Of a stretch of DNA of 64,000 nt, positions 1 to 9,434 are shown piece after piece (the stretch's first letter is position 1; each line of letters starts with the position of its first letter). A program made the position numbers and the translations under genes. Source of the DNA: Coriobacteriia bacterium (lineage in GTDB: Bacteria; Actinomycetota; Coriobacteriia; Anaerosomatales; JAAXUF01); contig JAAXWY010000001.1 of assembly GCA_013334745.1 (NCBI GenBank), forward strand, positions 129,471-193,470, in the 5' to 3' direction. A model generated the notes under the pieces. It worked only from the letters and a program-made list of their open reading frames with translations, was not told the DNA's origin and did no database searches.

Positions 1-475
1 TCACCGCAGACACGCCCACAGAGCAGGTGACGCCGAGTGCAGCTACGCGAGCACGAATCCGACGAGCGATCGCGACAGGGTGCTCTGAGGTGAAGGCGCC
101 GGGAGTCACGTCAAGATAGGCTTCGTCGATCGAGACAGGCTGGAAACGGGGGGTCTCGTCTGCAAAGATCGCGCGCACGGCCCTCGACATCTCGCGGTAC
201 CGGTCGAAACTCCCATGAGTCCAGATCGCGTCAGGGCACAGCTGCGCAGCTCGGATTGACGACATCGCGGAGCGCACACCGAAGACGCGGGCCTCGTAGC
301 TGCACGTCGAGACAACACCGCGGCGCCCAGGATCACCGCCCACGATCACCGGCCTTCCCCGCCACTCGGGGTGGTCCAGTTGCTCCACCGCAGCAAAGAA
401 CGCATCGAGGTCGACGTGCAAGATGGCCTTGCCGGACCACGGTGTCGCTTCGCAGGGGTGTGTGGAATCCGTCAT
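1..475 (-). CDS. dinB: DNA polymerase IV (Y-family), N-terminal part; gene runs off the window
   Basis: Translesion DNA polymerase that copies past damaged template. Reading the minus strand from the ATG at 475 gives 158 residues, open to the window edge. Visible family motifs are the catalytic start HVDLDAFFAAVEQ (about residues 20-32), the YEAR-FGVRSAM segment, and the palm motif SIDEAYLDV that carries two catalytic acidic residues. The N-terminus matches the usual Pol IV start after a short extension of about 18 residues. No Shine-Dalgarno sequence precedes the ATG; instead TACACT (482-487, minus) ends 6 bases before it, so the message may be leaderless. It is divergent from nfo, so two DNA-damage functions share a 45-base spacer. 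Missing here: the rest of the palm, the thumb and the little finger domain. Confidence 0.95.
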   Translation of the reverse strand, partial: MTDSTHPCEATPWSGKAILHVDLDAFFAAVEQLDHPEWRGRPVIVGGDPGRRGVVSTCSYEARVFGVRSAMSSIRAAQLCPDAIWTHGSFDRYREMSRAVRAIFADETPRFQPVSIDEAYLDVTPGAFTSEHPVAIARRIRARVAALGVTCSVGVSAV

Positions 476-520
476 GCTACGAGTGTAACGCTCAGTTCTG
501 ACTCGACCTTCTCGGTAAGG

Positions 521-1390
521 ATGAAGATGCTGCTCGGTGCCCACGTCTCTGTTGCTGGCGGTTACCCCAAGGCCCTCGACTACGCCCTCGAGGTTGGGTG
601 CGAGTGCGCCCAGATATTCGCGAAGAGTCCGCGGCAATGGCGCGGTCCCTCACTCGACCCTGAGGTCGCCGCACGATTCATCGAGTCGCGCATGGCGCGT
701 GGATTCGGTCCGGTCTTCACCCATACTGCCTACCTCATCAATCCGGCCACGAACGATCCCGAGCTTCGGGAGAAGTCGATCGCCGCGCTCGCGGATGAGC
801 TCGTGCGCGGATCACTGCTTGGGGCGGCCGGCGTTGTCACGCACGTCGGTAACGACCCTGCCGGAGATCCTGCGGCGGCGGCCGCGCGTGTCGGCAGCGC
901 ATGTGTCGAGGCGTTCGAGCGAGCTGGTGGCGCGGAGTGCAAGACCCGGCTTCTGCTGGAGAACACGGCGGGCGCTGGGCGTACCTTCGGCTCGGACTTC
1001 GACCAGCTCGGGGCCTCAATCGCGGAGTCAGGCCTGCCCGTCGACCGTCTCGGGGTGTGCTTGGACACCTGCCATGCGTGGGCGTTCGGAATGGATGTCG
1101 CGACACCCGAAGGATGGCGTGAAGTCGTGTCGCAGATCGAGACGCATTGTGGGGTCGAACGGCTCGGACTCATCCACGCGAACGACTGTCTGTTCGAACG
1201 CGGGTCTCGGCGAGACAGGCACGCGTGGATCGGGGACGGGCACATCGGTTCGAGCGGATTCGAGGCCATGGTCTGCGTCCCGGAACTCGCAGGCGTGTGT
1301 GCCGTCACCGAGATGCCTGGCGAAGTCCCCGAGAAGGACGCGGTCAACATCGGGCGGCTTTCGGCACTTCGTGACGCTTGCTCCTCCTGA
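521..1390 (+). CDS. nfo: Endonuclease IV (apurinic/apyrimidinic endonuclease)
   Basis: Zinc-dependent AP endonuclease of base-excision repair, 289 residues, the usual family length. It starts LLGAHVSVAGGYPKAL and carries the metal-site motifs of the family: FTHTAYLIN, VTHVGN, LLLENTAGAG, CLDTCHAWAFG, LIHANDC and the late TEMPG. I chose the ATG at 521, preceded by GGTAAGG; the ATG at 527 would remove only two residues. A longer reading frame extends upstream to 371, but it overlaps dinB on the other strand and has no homology to the family before residue 1. Together with the divergent dinB this makes a small DNA-repair pair. Confidence 0.96.
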   Translation: MKMLLGAHVSVAGGYPKALDYALEVGCECAQIFAKSPRQWRGPSLDPEVAARFIESRMARGFGPVFTHTAYLINPATNDPELREKSIAALADELVRGSLLGAAGVVTHVGNDPAGDPAAAAARVGSACVEAFERAGGAECKTRLLLENTAGAGRTFGSDFDQLGASIAESGLPVDRLGVCLDTCHAWAFGMDVATPEGWREVVSQIETHCGVERLGLIHANDCLFERGSRRDRHAWIGDGHIGSSGFEAMVCVPELAGVCAVTEMPGEVPEKDAVNIGRLSALRDACSS

Positions 1391-1500
1391 ATGTCGCGTT
1401 CACCCGTCACTGAACGGTTGCCGCGTTCACCACTGCGCCGTACAGTGCAATTGGTGCCGGTCGGCGGCGCACCACCGCGTCCACGTTAGCGAGGGGTTCG

Positions 1501-2538
1501 ATGTCGTTCATCCTGCTCTCACGTTCCGGTGACACAGTCTCTTTGCTGAGTTCCACTGTGTTTACAGACCGCCAAGAGGCACTCGCGGCGCTCGGCACGA
1601 TCACAGGCGACCCCGGTTTCAGCGACTGGGAGAGCGAAGTCGTTCTGGTGGACCTGGGCTTGGGCACGCCGGTATTGCTGGTGCGTCCCAGCACGGCCGA
1701 CCACCAGGACGCCGCTGCCGACGTCGTCGTGACACAGCCTGTTGATGAGGCGGTGTTCGCCGCGCTTGCGGACGACGATGAGCTTGCGCTCGACACCGAG
1801 CCCGCGGCTGCGAGTGATTCCGCATCGGAGCCGGCCTCCGAGCACGGCCCCTCCAACGACCTGCGCGATGCGATCGCGCGTTCAATGGCCGAGATGGAGT
1901 CGTCGGGAATCGTCGTTCCGGAGTCGGTTCCCGGTCACAGCGAAGACTCTTCGGCCGTCGTCGAGGAAGCGATTGAACCGGCTGTGGATGAGATCGTGCC
2001 CGAGTCGGAAGCGGCCTCCCCCGACGTCGATCAGCCGGAAGCGTCACTCGTCACCGATGGCGGTGAGTGGCCCTGGGCTGTCAGTGATGCGGAGCCGCAG
2101 CACGAGGCTTCAGTCGGTACGATTCTTGAGGGTCTCGAGGACCCTGCCATCGATGACCGAGGCGGTTTGATCATCACCGCATTGCCGGCAGAGCATCCGG
2201 AGATCGAGATGCCCGACTTCGTCGCCGTCGAGGTCGATGAGGTTGCAGTGGAGCCTGTCGAGGTCGCTGCCTTCGTCGAAGAGGCAGCGGAGGCGCCCAT
2301 GGTCGACTCTGACGACGAATCGGACTTCATCGTGCTCGAAGCGCCCGCGGCTCCTGAGCAGCCCGCCGGCGCGGAACCGGTGGCAGTGGAGGTCCCAGCT
2401 CCGGTGGAGGCTCCCGTTGATGCGCGTACCGCCGAGCTTCTCGGCGGCTATACATGTAGTGACTGTGTCTACGTAGACACATGCCCGAACAAGGACCAGC
2501 GGCGACCTGAGGACTGCGGCTCGTTCCAGTGGAGATAG
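1501..2538 (+). CDS. Acidic protein of unknown function with C-terminal four-cysteine motif
   Basis: 345 residues, family not recognised. Three parts can be seen. An N-terminal part of about 70 residues has mixed composition and looks folded ([18 protein letters not shown]...). A long middle part of about 240 residues is strongly acidic and rich in Ala, Val, Pro and Ser, and probably disordered. A compact C-terminus has four cysteines at 319, 322, 328 and 339 (C-x2-C-x5-C-x10-C), ending SFQWR; such spacing could bind zinc or an Fe-S cluster, but that is inference. The ATG follows GCGAGGGG. The next gene starts two bases after its stop, so the two are almost certainly cotranscribed and this protein may serve or regulate the chelatase-like ATPase. 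No signal peptide or membrane segment is visible. Confidence 0.75.
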   Translation: MSFILLSRSGDTVSLLSSTVFTDRQEALAALGTITGDPGFSDWESEVVLVDLGLGTPVLLVRPSTADHQDAAADVVVTQPVDEAVFAALADDDELALDTEPAAASDSASEPASEHGPSNDLRDAIARSMAEMESSGIVVPESVPGHSEDSSAVVEEAIEPAVDEIVPESEAASPDVDQPEASLVTDGGEWPWAVSDAEPQHEASVGTILEGLEDPAIDDRGGLIITALPAEHPEIEMPDFVAVEVDEVAVEPVEVAAFVEEAAEAPMVDSDDESDFIVLEAPAAPEQPAGAEPVAVEVPAPVEAPVDARTAELLGGYTCSDCVYVDTCPNKDQRRPEDCGSFQWR

Positions 2539-2539
2539 C

Positions 2540-4516
2540 GTGACGGACTCCCAGTCACCTCGCGCACCGTTCCCGTTCTCCGCGATTGTTGGCCAGGAGA
2601 CCCTCAAGACAGCGCTCCTGCTCAACGCCGTCGACTCACGGGTCGGCGGACTGGTCGTCCGGGGCGAGAAGGGGACAGCCAAGTCCACCGCCGTCCGCGC
2701 CTTGGCGACACTGCTGCCTCAACTCCGCTTCAACGATGGGTGCCGGTTCAGCTGTGACCCCGAGGACGCCGCAGGCTGGTGCAGCGAGTGCCGGGCCCGT
2801 GGCGCCGATGCGGCGCTGCGACCGAGCGTGCGCGCCGCGCGCGTCATCGAACTGCCGGTCTCAGCGACTGAGGATCGTGTGGTCGGGACGCTCGACTTAG
2901 AGCATGCGCTCAAGCACGGCGAGAAGGTCTTCGAGCCCGGGCTGCTCGCCGACGCCAATCGCGCCATCCTCTACGTCGATGAGGTCAACTTGCTCGACGA
3001 TCACCTCGTCGACACGCTGCTGGATGCCGCCGCCATGGGAGTCAACACCGTTGAGCGTGAGGGTGTGTCGTTCAGCCACCCGGCTCGGTTCATTCTTGTG
3101 GGCACCATGAATCCTGAAGAGGGGGAGCTTCGCCCTCAGCTGCTCGACCGCTTCGGGCTTTGCGTCGATGTTCAGGGCGTCCGTGAGCCAGAGGCGCGAG
3201 TCGAGATCGTTCGCCGCAGGCAGGAGTATGAGGACGCACCCGATGTCTTTCGAGCGCGATGGGCCGACGAGGAGTTGCGGGTGACTGCGCTCATAGCCCA
3301 GGCCCGTGAGCTGCTGCCGCGTGTGCGCATCGGTGACGACGTTCTCTACGCGATTGCGAATCTTGCACTTACCGCCGGTGTGGATGGCCATCGCGCGGAC
3401 CAGGTCATGGCCCGTGGCGCTGCGGCCTTGGCGGCACTGGACGGTCGAACCGAGACCACGATCGCGGATGTGGGAGTTGTCGCGCCTCTCGTCCTCGCGC
3501 ATCGGACTCGGCGCACCCTGTTCGAGGAGCCGCGCCTTGATTCGACGGCGCTGTCCGTTCTCGTCCGGGAGACCCTTGGTCTGTCGCACTCAGATGAGGA
3601 CTCGGCTCCACAGCCGGGTGTCGTGGGCTTGGGCCAGTGGAGCATCTTCGACCAGGCGCCCGAGGTCCCATCCGAGGATGCTGCGCCCACCGCAGAAGCC
3701 GCACGTCTCGACCGGGCCATGGACGACACCCGACGCAGCCAGGGCGGGCGCCGCCTGACCACGACGTCTGAGACGCGTGGCCGATACGTTCGGGCGGCCG
3801 AGAGCTCGGGAGTGACGAGTACGTCCGACATCGCCTTTGACGCATCGATCAGGGCTGCCGCATCCAGTCAGTCCGGGCGACGCGACGACACAGACCTCGC
3901 AATCTCGATTGCTCCGCATGAGGTGCGGCGTAAGGTGCGCTCTCGCAAGGTCGGTGCATCCATCGTGTTCTGCGTCGATGCCAGCGGCAGCATGGGCGCC
4001 GCAGACCGAATGCAGAGCGTCAAGTCGGCGGTGCTGGGGCTGCTGACCGACGCGTATCAGAGACGGGATCGAGTCGCGCTGGTCACCTTCCGCGGGGACG
4101 ACGCGCGCACGGTACTCGCACCGACGGCGAGCGTGGAACTCGCGTCACTGAGACTTCGTGATCTTCCAACCGGGGGGGCGACTCCTCTGGCCGCCGGCTT
4201 GGTTAAGGCCATCGACGTCGTCAAGTCGGAACTTCGCAGGTCCACCGATACGATCCCCTGGATTGTGATCATCACGGATGGTCGCGGAAACGTTGGCCTG
4301 GACGGGGGAGTCGGGAGCACGGATGCCTTGACGGCCGCAGAGCGCATTCGGTCCGAGGGCATTGCGTGCGTCGTCATAGACTCGTCACAGCGAGGACGCT
4401 CAGAAGCCGCCATCTCACTTGCTCGGGCCGCTGATGCGCGCTATATCAAGCTTGAGTCCCTGACCGGAGACTCACTCGGACAGGCCGTCCGCAACGGTCT
4501 TCGCGAGGATGGATAA
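2540..4516 (+). CDS. Magnesium/cobalto-chelatase family protein: fused AAA+ (ChlI-like) and VWA (ChlD-like) domains
   Basis: 658 residues. The N-terminal AAA+ ATPase domain has Walker [10 protein letters not shown] (near residue 41), a family-typical cysteine-containing insert (FSCDPEDA...CSECRA) and Walker [13 protein letters not shown], followed by [20 protein letters not shown] linker of low complexity follows, and then a von Willebrand factor A domain starting near residue 475 with the MIDAS motif DASGSMG. This is the I-D fusion often annotated as putative cobaltochelatase in actinobacteria. Such proteins act as the ATP-driven motor for metal insertion with a large H/CobN subunit. No H/CobN subunit or other tetrapyrrole gene lies in this window, so the substrate is uncertain and a MoxR-like remodelling role remains possible. 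GTG start, two bases after the upstream acidic gene. Confidence 0.88.
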   Translation: MTDSQSPRAPFPFSAIVGQETLKTALLLNAVDSRVGGLVVRGEKGTAKSTAVRALATLLPQLRFNDGCRFSCDPEDAAGWCSECRARGADAALRPSVRAARVIELPVSATEDRVVGTLDLEHALKHGEKVFEPGLLADANRAILYVDEVNLLDDHLVDTLLDAAAMGVNTVEREGVSFSHPARFILVGTMNPEEGELRPQLLDRFGLCVDVQGVREPEARVEIVRRRQEYEDAPDVFRARWADEELRVTALIAQARELLPRVRIGDDVLYAIANLALTAGVDGHRADQVMARGAAALAALDGRTETTIADVGVVAPLVLAHRTRRTLFEEPRLDSTALSVLVRETLGLSHSDEDSAPQPGVVGLGQWSIFDQAPEVPSEDAAPTAEAARLDRAMDDTRRSQGGRRLTTTSETRGRYVRAAESSGVTSTSDIAFDASIRAAASSQSGRRDDTDLAISIAPHEVRRKVRSRKVGASIVFCVDASGSMGAADRMQSVKSAVLGLLTDAYQRRDRVALVTFRGDDARTVLAPTASVELASLRLRDLPTGGATPLAAGLVKAIDVVKSELRRSTDTIPWIVIITDGRGNVGLDGGVGSTDALTAAERIRSEGIACVVIDSSQRGRSEAAISLARAADARYIKLESLTGDSLGQAVRNGLREDG

Positions 4517-4594
4517 GGCAAGCTGACGCATTAGCCGATACAATCATGCAGACGCGCCAGAAATCGTTGCATATGACCGAGGGGAAGTCTGGCT

Positions 4595-7165
4595 ATGAAT
4601 CACGCGGTACGCAGGTATGGGATTCTACTCTGTGCGATTCTTGTCATCGCCGCCTTCGCGGTTACTCCCGCATACGGCAATCTCGACAGTGAGCCAGCTC
4701 AGGGCATTCACGGAACGACATCCACTAACCCGAGTGCGGGTCCTGACTACTGGTGGAGGCAAGGGTGGGGCCGTTCGCTCAACCCGGACTTCATGTTGAA
4801 CCCACCCGAAGGCATGGACTGGACTACTGAGGGGTGGATAGCGGGCATTCTCTACTCGGTCGATCGTACCGACGAAGGCGACGTCACGGGAGTGACTGGT
4901 GAGGCCGTAATAGACCCCACGACTCCTGATGAGTACTACACGGGCTGGATGGGCATCAGCACGCCCAATACGGGACCGTACGGCACGGACGTCGACTACA
5001 CCTTGGATATGCGGACCATCGCCGAGAGTCGCTCAGAGTCCGTCGAAGGTCGTTGGTACTACCACTATCGCTTCATGTCATCCCGTACCGTTCAACCGTT
5101 CTCGGACCGAGTTCACCAGATCGACTTCGGTATCGACACAGTGCCCCCACGACCTGTCGAGAATCTCCATCTGTACAGTTGGCCCACCTCATCGGAGGTC
5201 ACGACGTGGCAGGCCTCAAGCCGAATGTGGGCGAAGTGGACGCCTGATTCCCACGATGATCGGGCTGGCGTCGGCTACTACGCTGTACTGATTGACGGCA
5301 AGCCGTTCTTGCCTGAAGCGGAGGAAGAGCCGGCACGAGGGCGCGCGTATGTCATCTCCGGTTGGCCCAATCCTTCATCCATCACCATCGAGAGCATGCC
5401 TCCGGGCAAGCATCTTGTCTCGATCGTCGCCGTTGACCGCGCAACCAACGAGTCGACGGTCACCAGCGCGTACTTCTACTCGGATCCGGATACTCCGACC
5501 ATCGAGTTCACATCGCCCGTCACGAACTTCCTGAACTCGCGCACGCTCGTCTCGGTCGATGCGTCGGATGCGGCGGGTGATCCGCTCGTGACCTTTGCGT
5601 TCGACAGCGTGCCGGCGACTACGCTGGCTGCCCCGCCTTACAACTTCAAGCCCGACCTCACCACGGTGACCGCAGGCGACCACGTAATCACCGCGACGGT
5701 CACCGACCACCTCAACCGCAGCGTCACAGTGACCAAGACGGTCTCGACCCTCGGCACCACGTCATCGGGCTTCCAGTACGACGATTCTGGAGCCCTCGAC
5801 GCTCTCCATGCCTATACATCAACCACGAACCCGGCCGAAAAGCCGACGCTGGCGTGGGGTAACAGCGTCTGGCCGCAGTTCAGCATCCAGGCGCCTTCAG
5901 GTCCCGACATCGGCAACACCACCGGGCTTCTGTATCGCGTCGATAAGTCCGAGGATACGACGCTCAACATCGCCGGATCCGACTACTTCCGTAGCACGCA
6001 TTCCTCAGGTGTTGACCTAGAAGAGCAGATCGACCTGCTGGGAGTCCTCGCATACCCGCCTGTCGGAGGATGGCCGACTCCGTTCGCGAATGAGACGTCG
6101 GTGCTTGAGGGCCAGTGGTACCTGCACTACATCTTCTACACAGACGATGGATATGCCGGCACGCAAACGCAGTCCATTCCGTTCGGTATCGACGTCACGC
6201 CGCCGAGAGCGGTTTCGGGTCTGAAGTCTTCGCCCACGACCGATATGGCGTACAACGGTTCATGGACCGCGGCCTCGCGTGCGCATGTGACGTGGACGCC
6301 GGGCGTCTACGACGATCTCTCGGGAGTGAACTACTACCAGTACCGCATCGATGGCGTGATCCCGACGACCGGGGGATTGGGCAGGGTCGTGGAGGTCGAA
6401 GGTCGTACGCCCTTCTCGTTCACCGTTGAGAACATGCCGGCCGGAGCACATCGGATCTCGGTGGCAGCAGTGGACCGCGCGGGCAACGAGGGTCCGTCGA
6501 CTGTCACGACGTTCTTCTCCGACCCCGACGTCCCCACGATTTCGTTCGGTTCATTCTCCAGGACGATCAGCACGACGCCGAAGTTCACGGTGAACGTAGC
6601 CGATGAGGGCGGAATCGACCGAGTGGTCTATGCGCTCGACGCGGTTGCCATCGGTACGAACTGGGCGTCGCCATACGACCTCTGGCCTAACCTGAGTACC
6701 TTCACGGCGGGCACGCACACGCTTACCGCGACCGTCTACGACAAGTACCAGCGGTCAGCGACGGCGACCACCACAGTCACACTCGACAAGACGCCGGTGA
6801 CGGTCAGCGGCTTCAGCCGCACACCCGAGCTGTTCTACCCGATTCTGCGAGACGGCTACAAGGACAATGCGACCATCTCCTACAAGACCAACAAGCCGTG
6901 CACGGCGGTGCTGACCATCAAGAAGCAGTCGACTGGAGCTACGGTTCGCACCATTACCTCCAGTGTTGGGGCCGGCTCGCACAAGTTCATCTGGAACGGG
7001 AAGTGGACGAGCGACGGCAAAGCCCATATTGGAACCTACACGTACCGGATCAAGGTGACGGACTCCGTAGGCAGTACCGCTTCGACCGGCTCGCTGTCCA
7101 CGCGCATCAGGAACTACCAGCTGGTTCGCGTCAGTTCGAGCAAGGTCAAGGTCATTCCGAGGTAG
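4595..7165 (+). CDS. Secreted surface protein with two tandem copies of an Ig-like module and a FlgD-like C-terminus
   Basis: 856 residues. A classic signal peptide (MNHAVRRYG then a hydrophobic stretch, cleavage likely after ...TPAYG near residue 28) directs export. The mature chain holds two related units about 354 residues apart: V-EGRWYYHY at residue 150 matches LEGQWYLHY at 504. In both units this is followed by FGID-PP, a W/V-TP-DD--GV-YY segment, AVDRA-NE and SDPD-PTI. Each unit ends in a bacterial Ig-like/OmpL47-type strand set (AG-H-ITATV...). The C-terminal part (about 730-856) resembles the FlgD-type Ig fold (KTNKPCTAVLTI..., FIWNGKW-SDGK). No LPXTG, SLH or membrane anchor is seen, so how it is retained is unknown. 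GAGGGGAAG precedes the ATG. It stands alone between the chelatase-like gene and RNase P RNA. Confidence 0.8.
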   Translation: MNHAVRRYGILLCAILVIAAFAVTPAYGNLDSEPAQGIHGTTSTNPSAGPDYWWRQGWGRSLNPDFMLNPPEGMDWTTEGWIAGILYSVDRTDEGDVTGVTGEAVIDPTTPDEYYTGWMGISTPNTGPYGTDVDYTLDMRTIAESRSESVEGRWYYHYRFMSSRTVQPFSDRVHQIDFGIDTVPPRPVENLHLYSWPTSSEVTTWQASSRMWAKWTPDSHDDRAGVGYYAVLIDGKPFLPEAEEEPARGRAYVISGWPNPSSITIESMPPGKHLVSIVAVDRATNESTVTSAYFYSDPDTPTIEFTSPVTNFLNSRTLVSVDASDAAGDPLVTFAFDSVPATTLAAPPYNFKPDLTTVTAGDHVITATVTDHLNRSVTVTKTVSTLGTTSSGFQYDDSGALDALHAYTSTTNPAEKPTLAWGNSVWPQFSIQAPSGPDIGNTTGLLYRVDKSEDTTLNIAGSDYFRSTHSSGVDLEEQIDLLGVLAYPPVGGWPTPFANETSVLEGQWYLHYIFYTDDGYAGTQTQSIPFGIDVTPPRAVSGLKSSPTTDMAYNGSWTAASRAHVTWTPGVYDDLSGVNYYQYRIDGVIPTTGGLGRVVEVEGRTPFSFTVENMPAGAHRISVAAVDRAGNEGPSTVTTFFSDPDVPTISFGSFSRTISTTPKFTVNVADEGGIDRVVYALDAVAIGTNWASPYDLWPNLSTFTAGTHTLTATVYDKYQRSATATTTVTLDKTPVTVSGFSRTPELFYPILRDGYKDNATISYKTNKPCTAVLTIKKQSTGATVRTITSSVGAGSHKFIWNGKWTSDGKAHIGTYTYRIKVTDSVGSTASTGSLSTRIRNYQLVRVSSSKVKVIPR

Positions 7166-7186
7166 TCGATCCTCACACAGTACAGA

Positions 7187-7214
7187 GCAGGCGGTCCCGA
7201 TTGGGGCCGCCTGC
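7187..7214. terminator. Strong hairpin between the surface-protein gene and rnpB
   Basis: Twelve-base-pair stem (7187-7198 with 7203-7214, one G-U pair) closing a GATT loop, 22 bases after the stop codon of the secreted protein. It is followed by TTCGCTTAA rather than a long T run. It lies between convergent units and may end the + strand gene and also limit read-through from rnpB on the minus strand. Confidence 0.65.
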
Positions 7215-7228
7215 TTCGCTTAATGTGT

Positions 7229-7576
7229 GGAGTGGGCCTATAAGCCGGATTCTGTTGAAGACGACCATCTATCTGGGGCCAACGTCGCCGTTGGCCTCGC
7301 GCGAGCTAACCCGAGCGTCGGTCGGGCCGACCTTAGCCGCTCCTATTCGCTCTTGCTCCGGATGGGGTTTGCCAAGCCGCCACGTTGCCGTGACGCTGGT
7401 GCGCTCTTACCACACCGTTTCAGCTTTTCTCCCGTTGGCGGACCAGCGGGGGAGTCTTCTTTTCTGTGGCACTTTCCGTCGGCTCACGCCGCCCAGCCGT
7501 TAGCTGGCATCCTGCCCTGTGGAGTCCGGACTTTCCTCACGCCCCGAGAGACGCGCGGCCGCCCAGCCCACTCCGC
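7229..7576 (-). ncRNA. rnpB: RNase P RNA (bacterial class A)
   Basis: Catalytic RNA of RNase P, which matures tRNA 5' ends. On the minus strand the conserved 5' part GAGGAAAGTCCGGACTCCAC is followed by CAGGGCAGGATGCCAG. The 3' part carries the family-typical GTCGTCTTCAACAGAATCCG, followed by GCTTAT. The two ends pair as helix P1 (AGTGGGC with GCCCACT). GGTAAGAGCGCACCAGC in the middle matches the specificity domain. Length about 348 bases; ends are set by P1 and are accurate to a few bases. Open frames crossing this stretch on the + strand are fortuitous. Confidence 0.96.
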
Positions 7577-7580
7577 GTCC

Positions 7581-7586
7581 ATCTTA
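7581..7586 (-). promoter_or_regulatory. Candidate -10 element of rnpB
   Basis: TAAGAT on the minus strand, about 7 bases ahead of the P1-defined 5' end of RNase P RNA. No good -35 is seen at the right distance because the glnS terminator hairpin lies there, so this is only a candidate. Confidence 0.4.
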
Positions 7587-7600
7587 GCAGCACACAGGGA

Positions 7601-7624
7601 GCGGGCACCCAATCGGGTGCCCGC
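7601..7624 (-). terminator. Terminator hairpin downstream of glnS
   Basis: Perfect ten-base-pair stem (7601-7610 with 7615-7624) with a four-base loop, 25 bases after the glnS stop on the minus strand. On the minus strand it is followed by TCCCTGTGTGCTG, which is only moderately T-rich. Confidence 0.65.
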
Positions 7625-7649
7625 GATTCCAAGCTCATACTGCGGTGAC

Positions 7650-9344
7650 CTAGTCCTGCTTGCCCTGCGCTTGAACCTTGGCCCAGGTGTCCTTGAGGGT
7701 CAGCGTCCGATTGAAGACGAGATGACCATCGCTGCTGTCGGAATCGACACAGAAGTAGCCGAGTCGCTCGAACTGGACCGTCTCGCCGACGGGAGACTCG
7801 GCGAGCGATGGTTCGACCACGCACGCGGTTCGAACGACCTCCGACACCGGGTTGAGCGAGTCAAACAAGTCTCGGCCATCGCTACCTGGGATCGGATCCT
7901 CGAACAGGTGGTCGTACATCCGCACCTCCGCCGGGATACCGTGCGAAGCCGAGACCCAGTGCAGGGTGGCCTTGACCTTGCGCCCGTCAGGGCTTGCGCC
8001 GCCCTTGGTCGCCGGATCGTACGTGCAACGCAACTCGACGACGTTGCCATCGGCATCCTTGATCACGTCGTTGCAGGTGATGAAGTACGCGGACCGCAGA
8101 CGAACTTCTCTGCCGGGGGCGAGCCGGAAGAACTTCTTGGGCGGATCCTCCATGAAGTCGTCCCGCTCAATCCAGAGCTCCCGGGTGAAGTGCACTGAGC
8201 GCACACCCGCGGACTCGTCTTCCGGATTGTTGGTGACCTCCATGAGCTCCACCTGATCGACAGGGTAGTTCTCGATGACCACTTTGATCGGATCCAAGAC
8301 GGCGAAGCGACGCTGCGCGGTGCGGTTCAGCACATCCCGAACGGTGTGCTCGAGCACGCCGAACTCGATGACGCTGTCTGCCCTGGCGACTCCCACCGTC
8401 GTCGCGAAGTCACGAACGCCCTGAGCCGGGAAGCCCCGTCGTCTCAAGCCGGACATCGTGGGCATCCGGGGGTCGTCCCAACCGTGAACGTGGCCCTCGG
8501 TCACGAGCCGAATGAGAACGCGCTTCGAGAGCACTGTGTGGGTGAGGTTGAGCCGGGCGAACTCGTACTGATGTGGCTTGGAGGGAACCGGTAGGTTCTC
8601 GATGAACCAGTCGTACAAGGGCCGGTGATCCTGAAACTCGAGCGTACAGATGGAGTGGCTGACACCCTCGATGGCGTCAGACTGCCCATGCGCGAAGTCA
8701 TACGTGGGGTAGATGCACCATGCGTCACCGGTCCGGGGGTGCTCGGCGTGAAGGATCCGATACAGGGCTGGGTCGCGCAGGTTGATGTTGCCCGCGGCCA
8801 TGTCGATCTTTGCGCGTAGCACGCGCGCCCCGTTCTCGAACTCACCGGCGCGCATTCGACGGAACAGGTCGAGATTCTCCTCAACCGACCGCTCGCGGAA
8901 CGGGCTCTCGCGACCAGGCTCCGTCAGCGTCCCGCGGTACTCCCGCATCTCCTCAGCGCTCAGGTCGTCGACATAGGCCTTGCCCTGACCGATCAGATAC
9001 TCGGCCCACTCGTAGAGTTGAGCGAAGTAGTCGGACGCGTAGAAGAGATTCTCACCCCACTCAAAGCCGAGCCATCGCACGTCGGTCATGATCGCGTCGA
9101 TGTACTCCTGCTCCTCCTTGACGGGGTTGGTGTCGTCGAATCTGAGGTTGCAGCGACCGTCAAACTCAGCGGCCACACCGAAGTTCAGACAGATGGACTT
9201 TGCGTGCCCGATATGGAGGTAGCCGTTGGGCTCCGGAGGGAACCGTGTGACAACGGTCTGCGTGCGACCCTCTCGCACGTCAGCCGAGACGATGTCGCGT
9301 ATGAAGTCGGATCGTTCGGGTGTGGGTGGTGTGTGAGTATCCAT
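7650..9344 (-). CDS. glnS: Glutaminyl-tRNA synthetase
   Basis: 564 residues; attaches glutamine directly to tRNA-Gln. Class I signature is seen in [15 protein letters not shown] (HIGH motif, about residues 35-50) and in VLSKR (KMSKS equivalent) after LNLTHT. GlnRS-specific segments include [41 protein letters not shown] and the C-terminal anticodon-binding beta barrels. I chose the ATG at 9344; a GTG six codons upstream (9362) is possible. No Shine-Dalgarno sequence is present, and TGC-TATCGT ends 8 bases before the ATG, so a leaderless start is plausible. GlnRS is a minority route in bacteria, most of which amidate Glu-tRNA-Gln with GatCAB. The neighbours on the same strand are tRNA-Glu, tRNA-Gln and gltX. 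Confidence 0.96.
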   Translation of the reverse strand: MDTHTPPTPERSDFIRDIVSADVREGRTQTVVTRFPPEPNGYLHIGHAKSICLNFGVAAEFDGRCNLRFDDTNPVKEEQEYIDAIMTDVRWLGFEWGENLFYASDYFAQLYEWAEYLIGQGKAYVDDLSAEEMREYRGTLTEPGRESPFRERSVEENLDLFRRMRAGEFENGARVLRAKIDMAAGNINLRDPALYRILHAEHPRTGDAWCIYPTYDFAHGQSDAIEGVSHSICTLEFQDHRPLYDWFIENLPVPSKPHQYEFARLNLTHTVLSKRVLIRLVTEGHVHGWDDPRMPTMSGLRRRGFPAQGVRDFATTVGVARADSVIEFGVLEHTVRDVLNRTAQRRFAVLDPIKVVIENYPVDQVELMEVTNNPEDESAGVRSVHFTRELWIERDDFMEDPPKKFFRLAPGREVRLRSAYFITCNDVIKDADGNVVELRCTYDPATKGGASPDGRKVKATLHWVSASHGIPAEVRMYDHLFEDPIPGSDGRDLFDSLNPVSEVVRTACVVEPSLAESPVGETVQFERLGYFCVDSDSSDGHLVFNRTLTLKDTWAKVQAQGKQD

Positions 9345-9390
9345 AGCACGCGACGATAGCACAGGGGCCCGCGGCGCACGTGGCCCACAA

Positions 9391-9429
9391 ACGAAAAACC
9401 CCCGCGCCGGATGACCGGAGCGGGGGGTT
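9391..9429 (-). terminator. Rho-independent terminator after the tRNA-Gln/tRNA-Glu unit
   Basis: On the minus strand a GC-rich stem of about 14 base pairs (AACCCCCCGC-CCGG with CCGG-GCGGGGGTT) with a TCAT loop is followed by TTTTT, starting six bases after the CCA of tRNA-Glu. It separates the tRNA unit from glnS. Confidence 0.9.
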
Positions 9430-9434
9430 CACTT

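Noticed and set aside
476-500. Possible SOS (LexA) box upstream of dinB, GAAC-N5-GTTA on the minus strand
   Set aside because: The spacing is one base too long and the second half-site is imperfect compared with the known GAAC-N4-GTTC type.
4539-4544. TACAAT as a promoter -10 for the secreted protein gene
   Set aside because: No -35 at a fitting distance; it remains possible but cannot be supported.
7227-8198. Open frame of 323 codons on the + strand over rnpB and the end of glnS
   Set aside because: It crosses RNase P RNA and the antisense of a clear GlnRS and has no recognisable domain.
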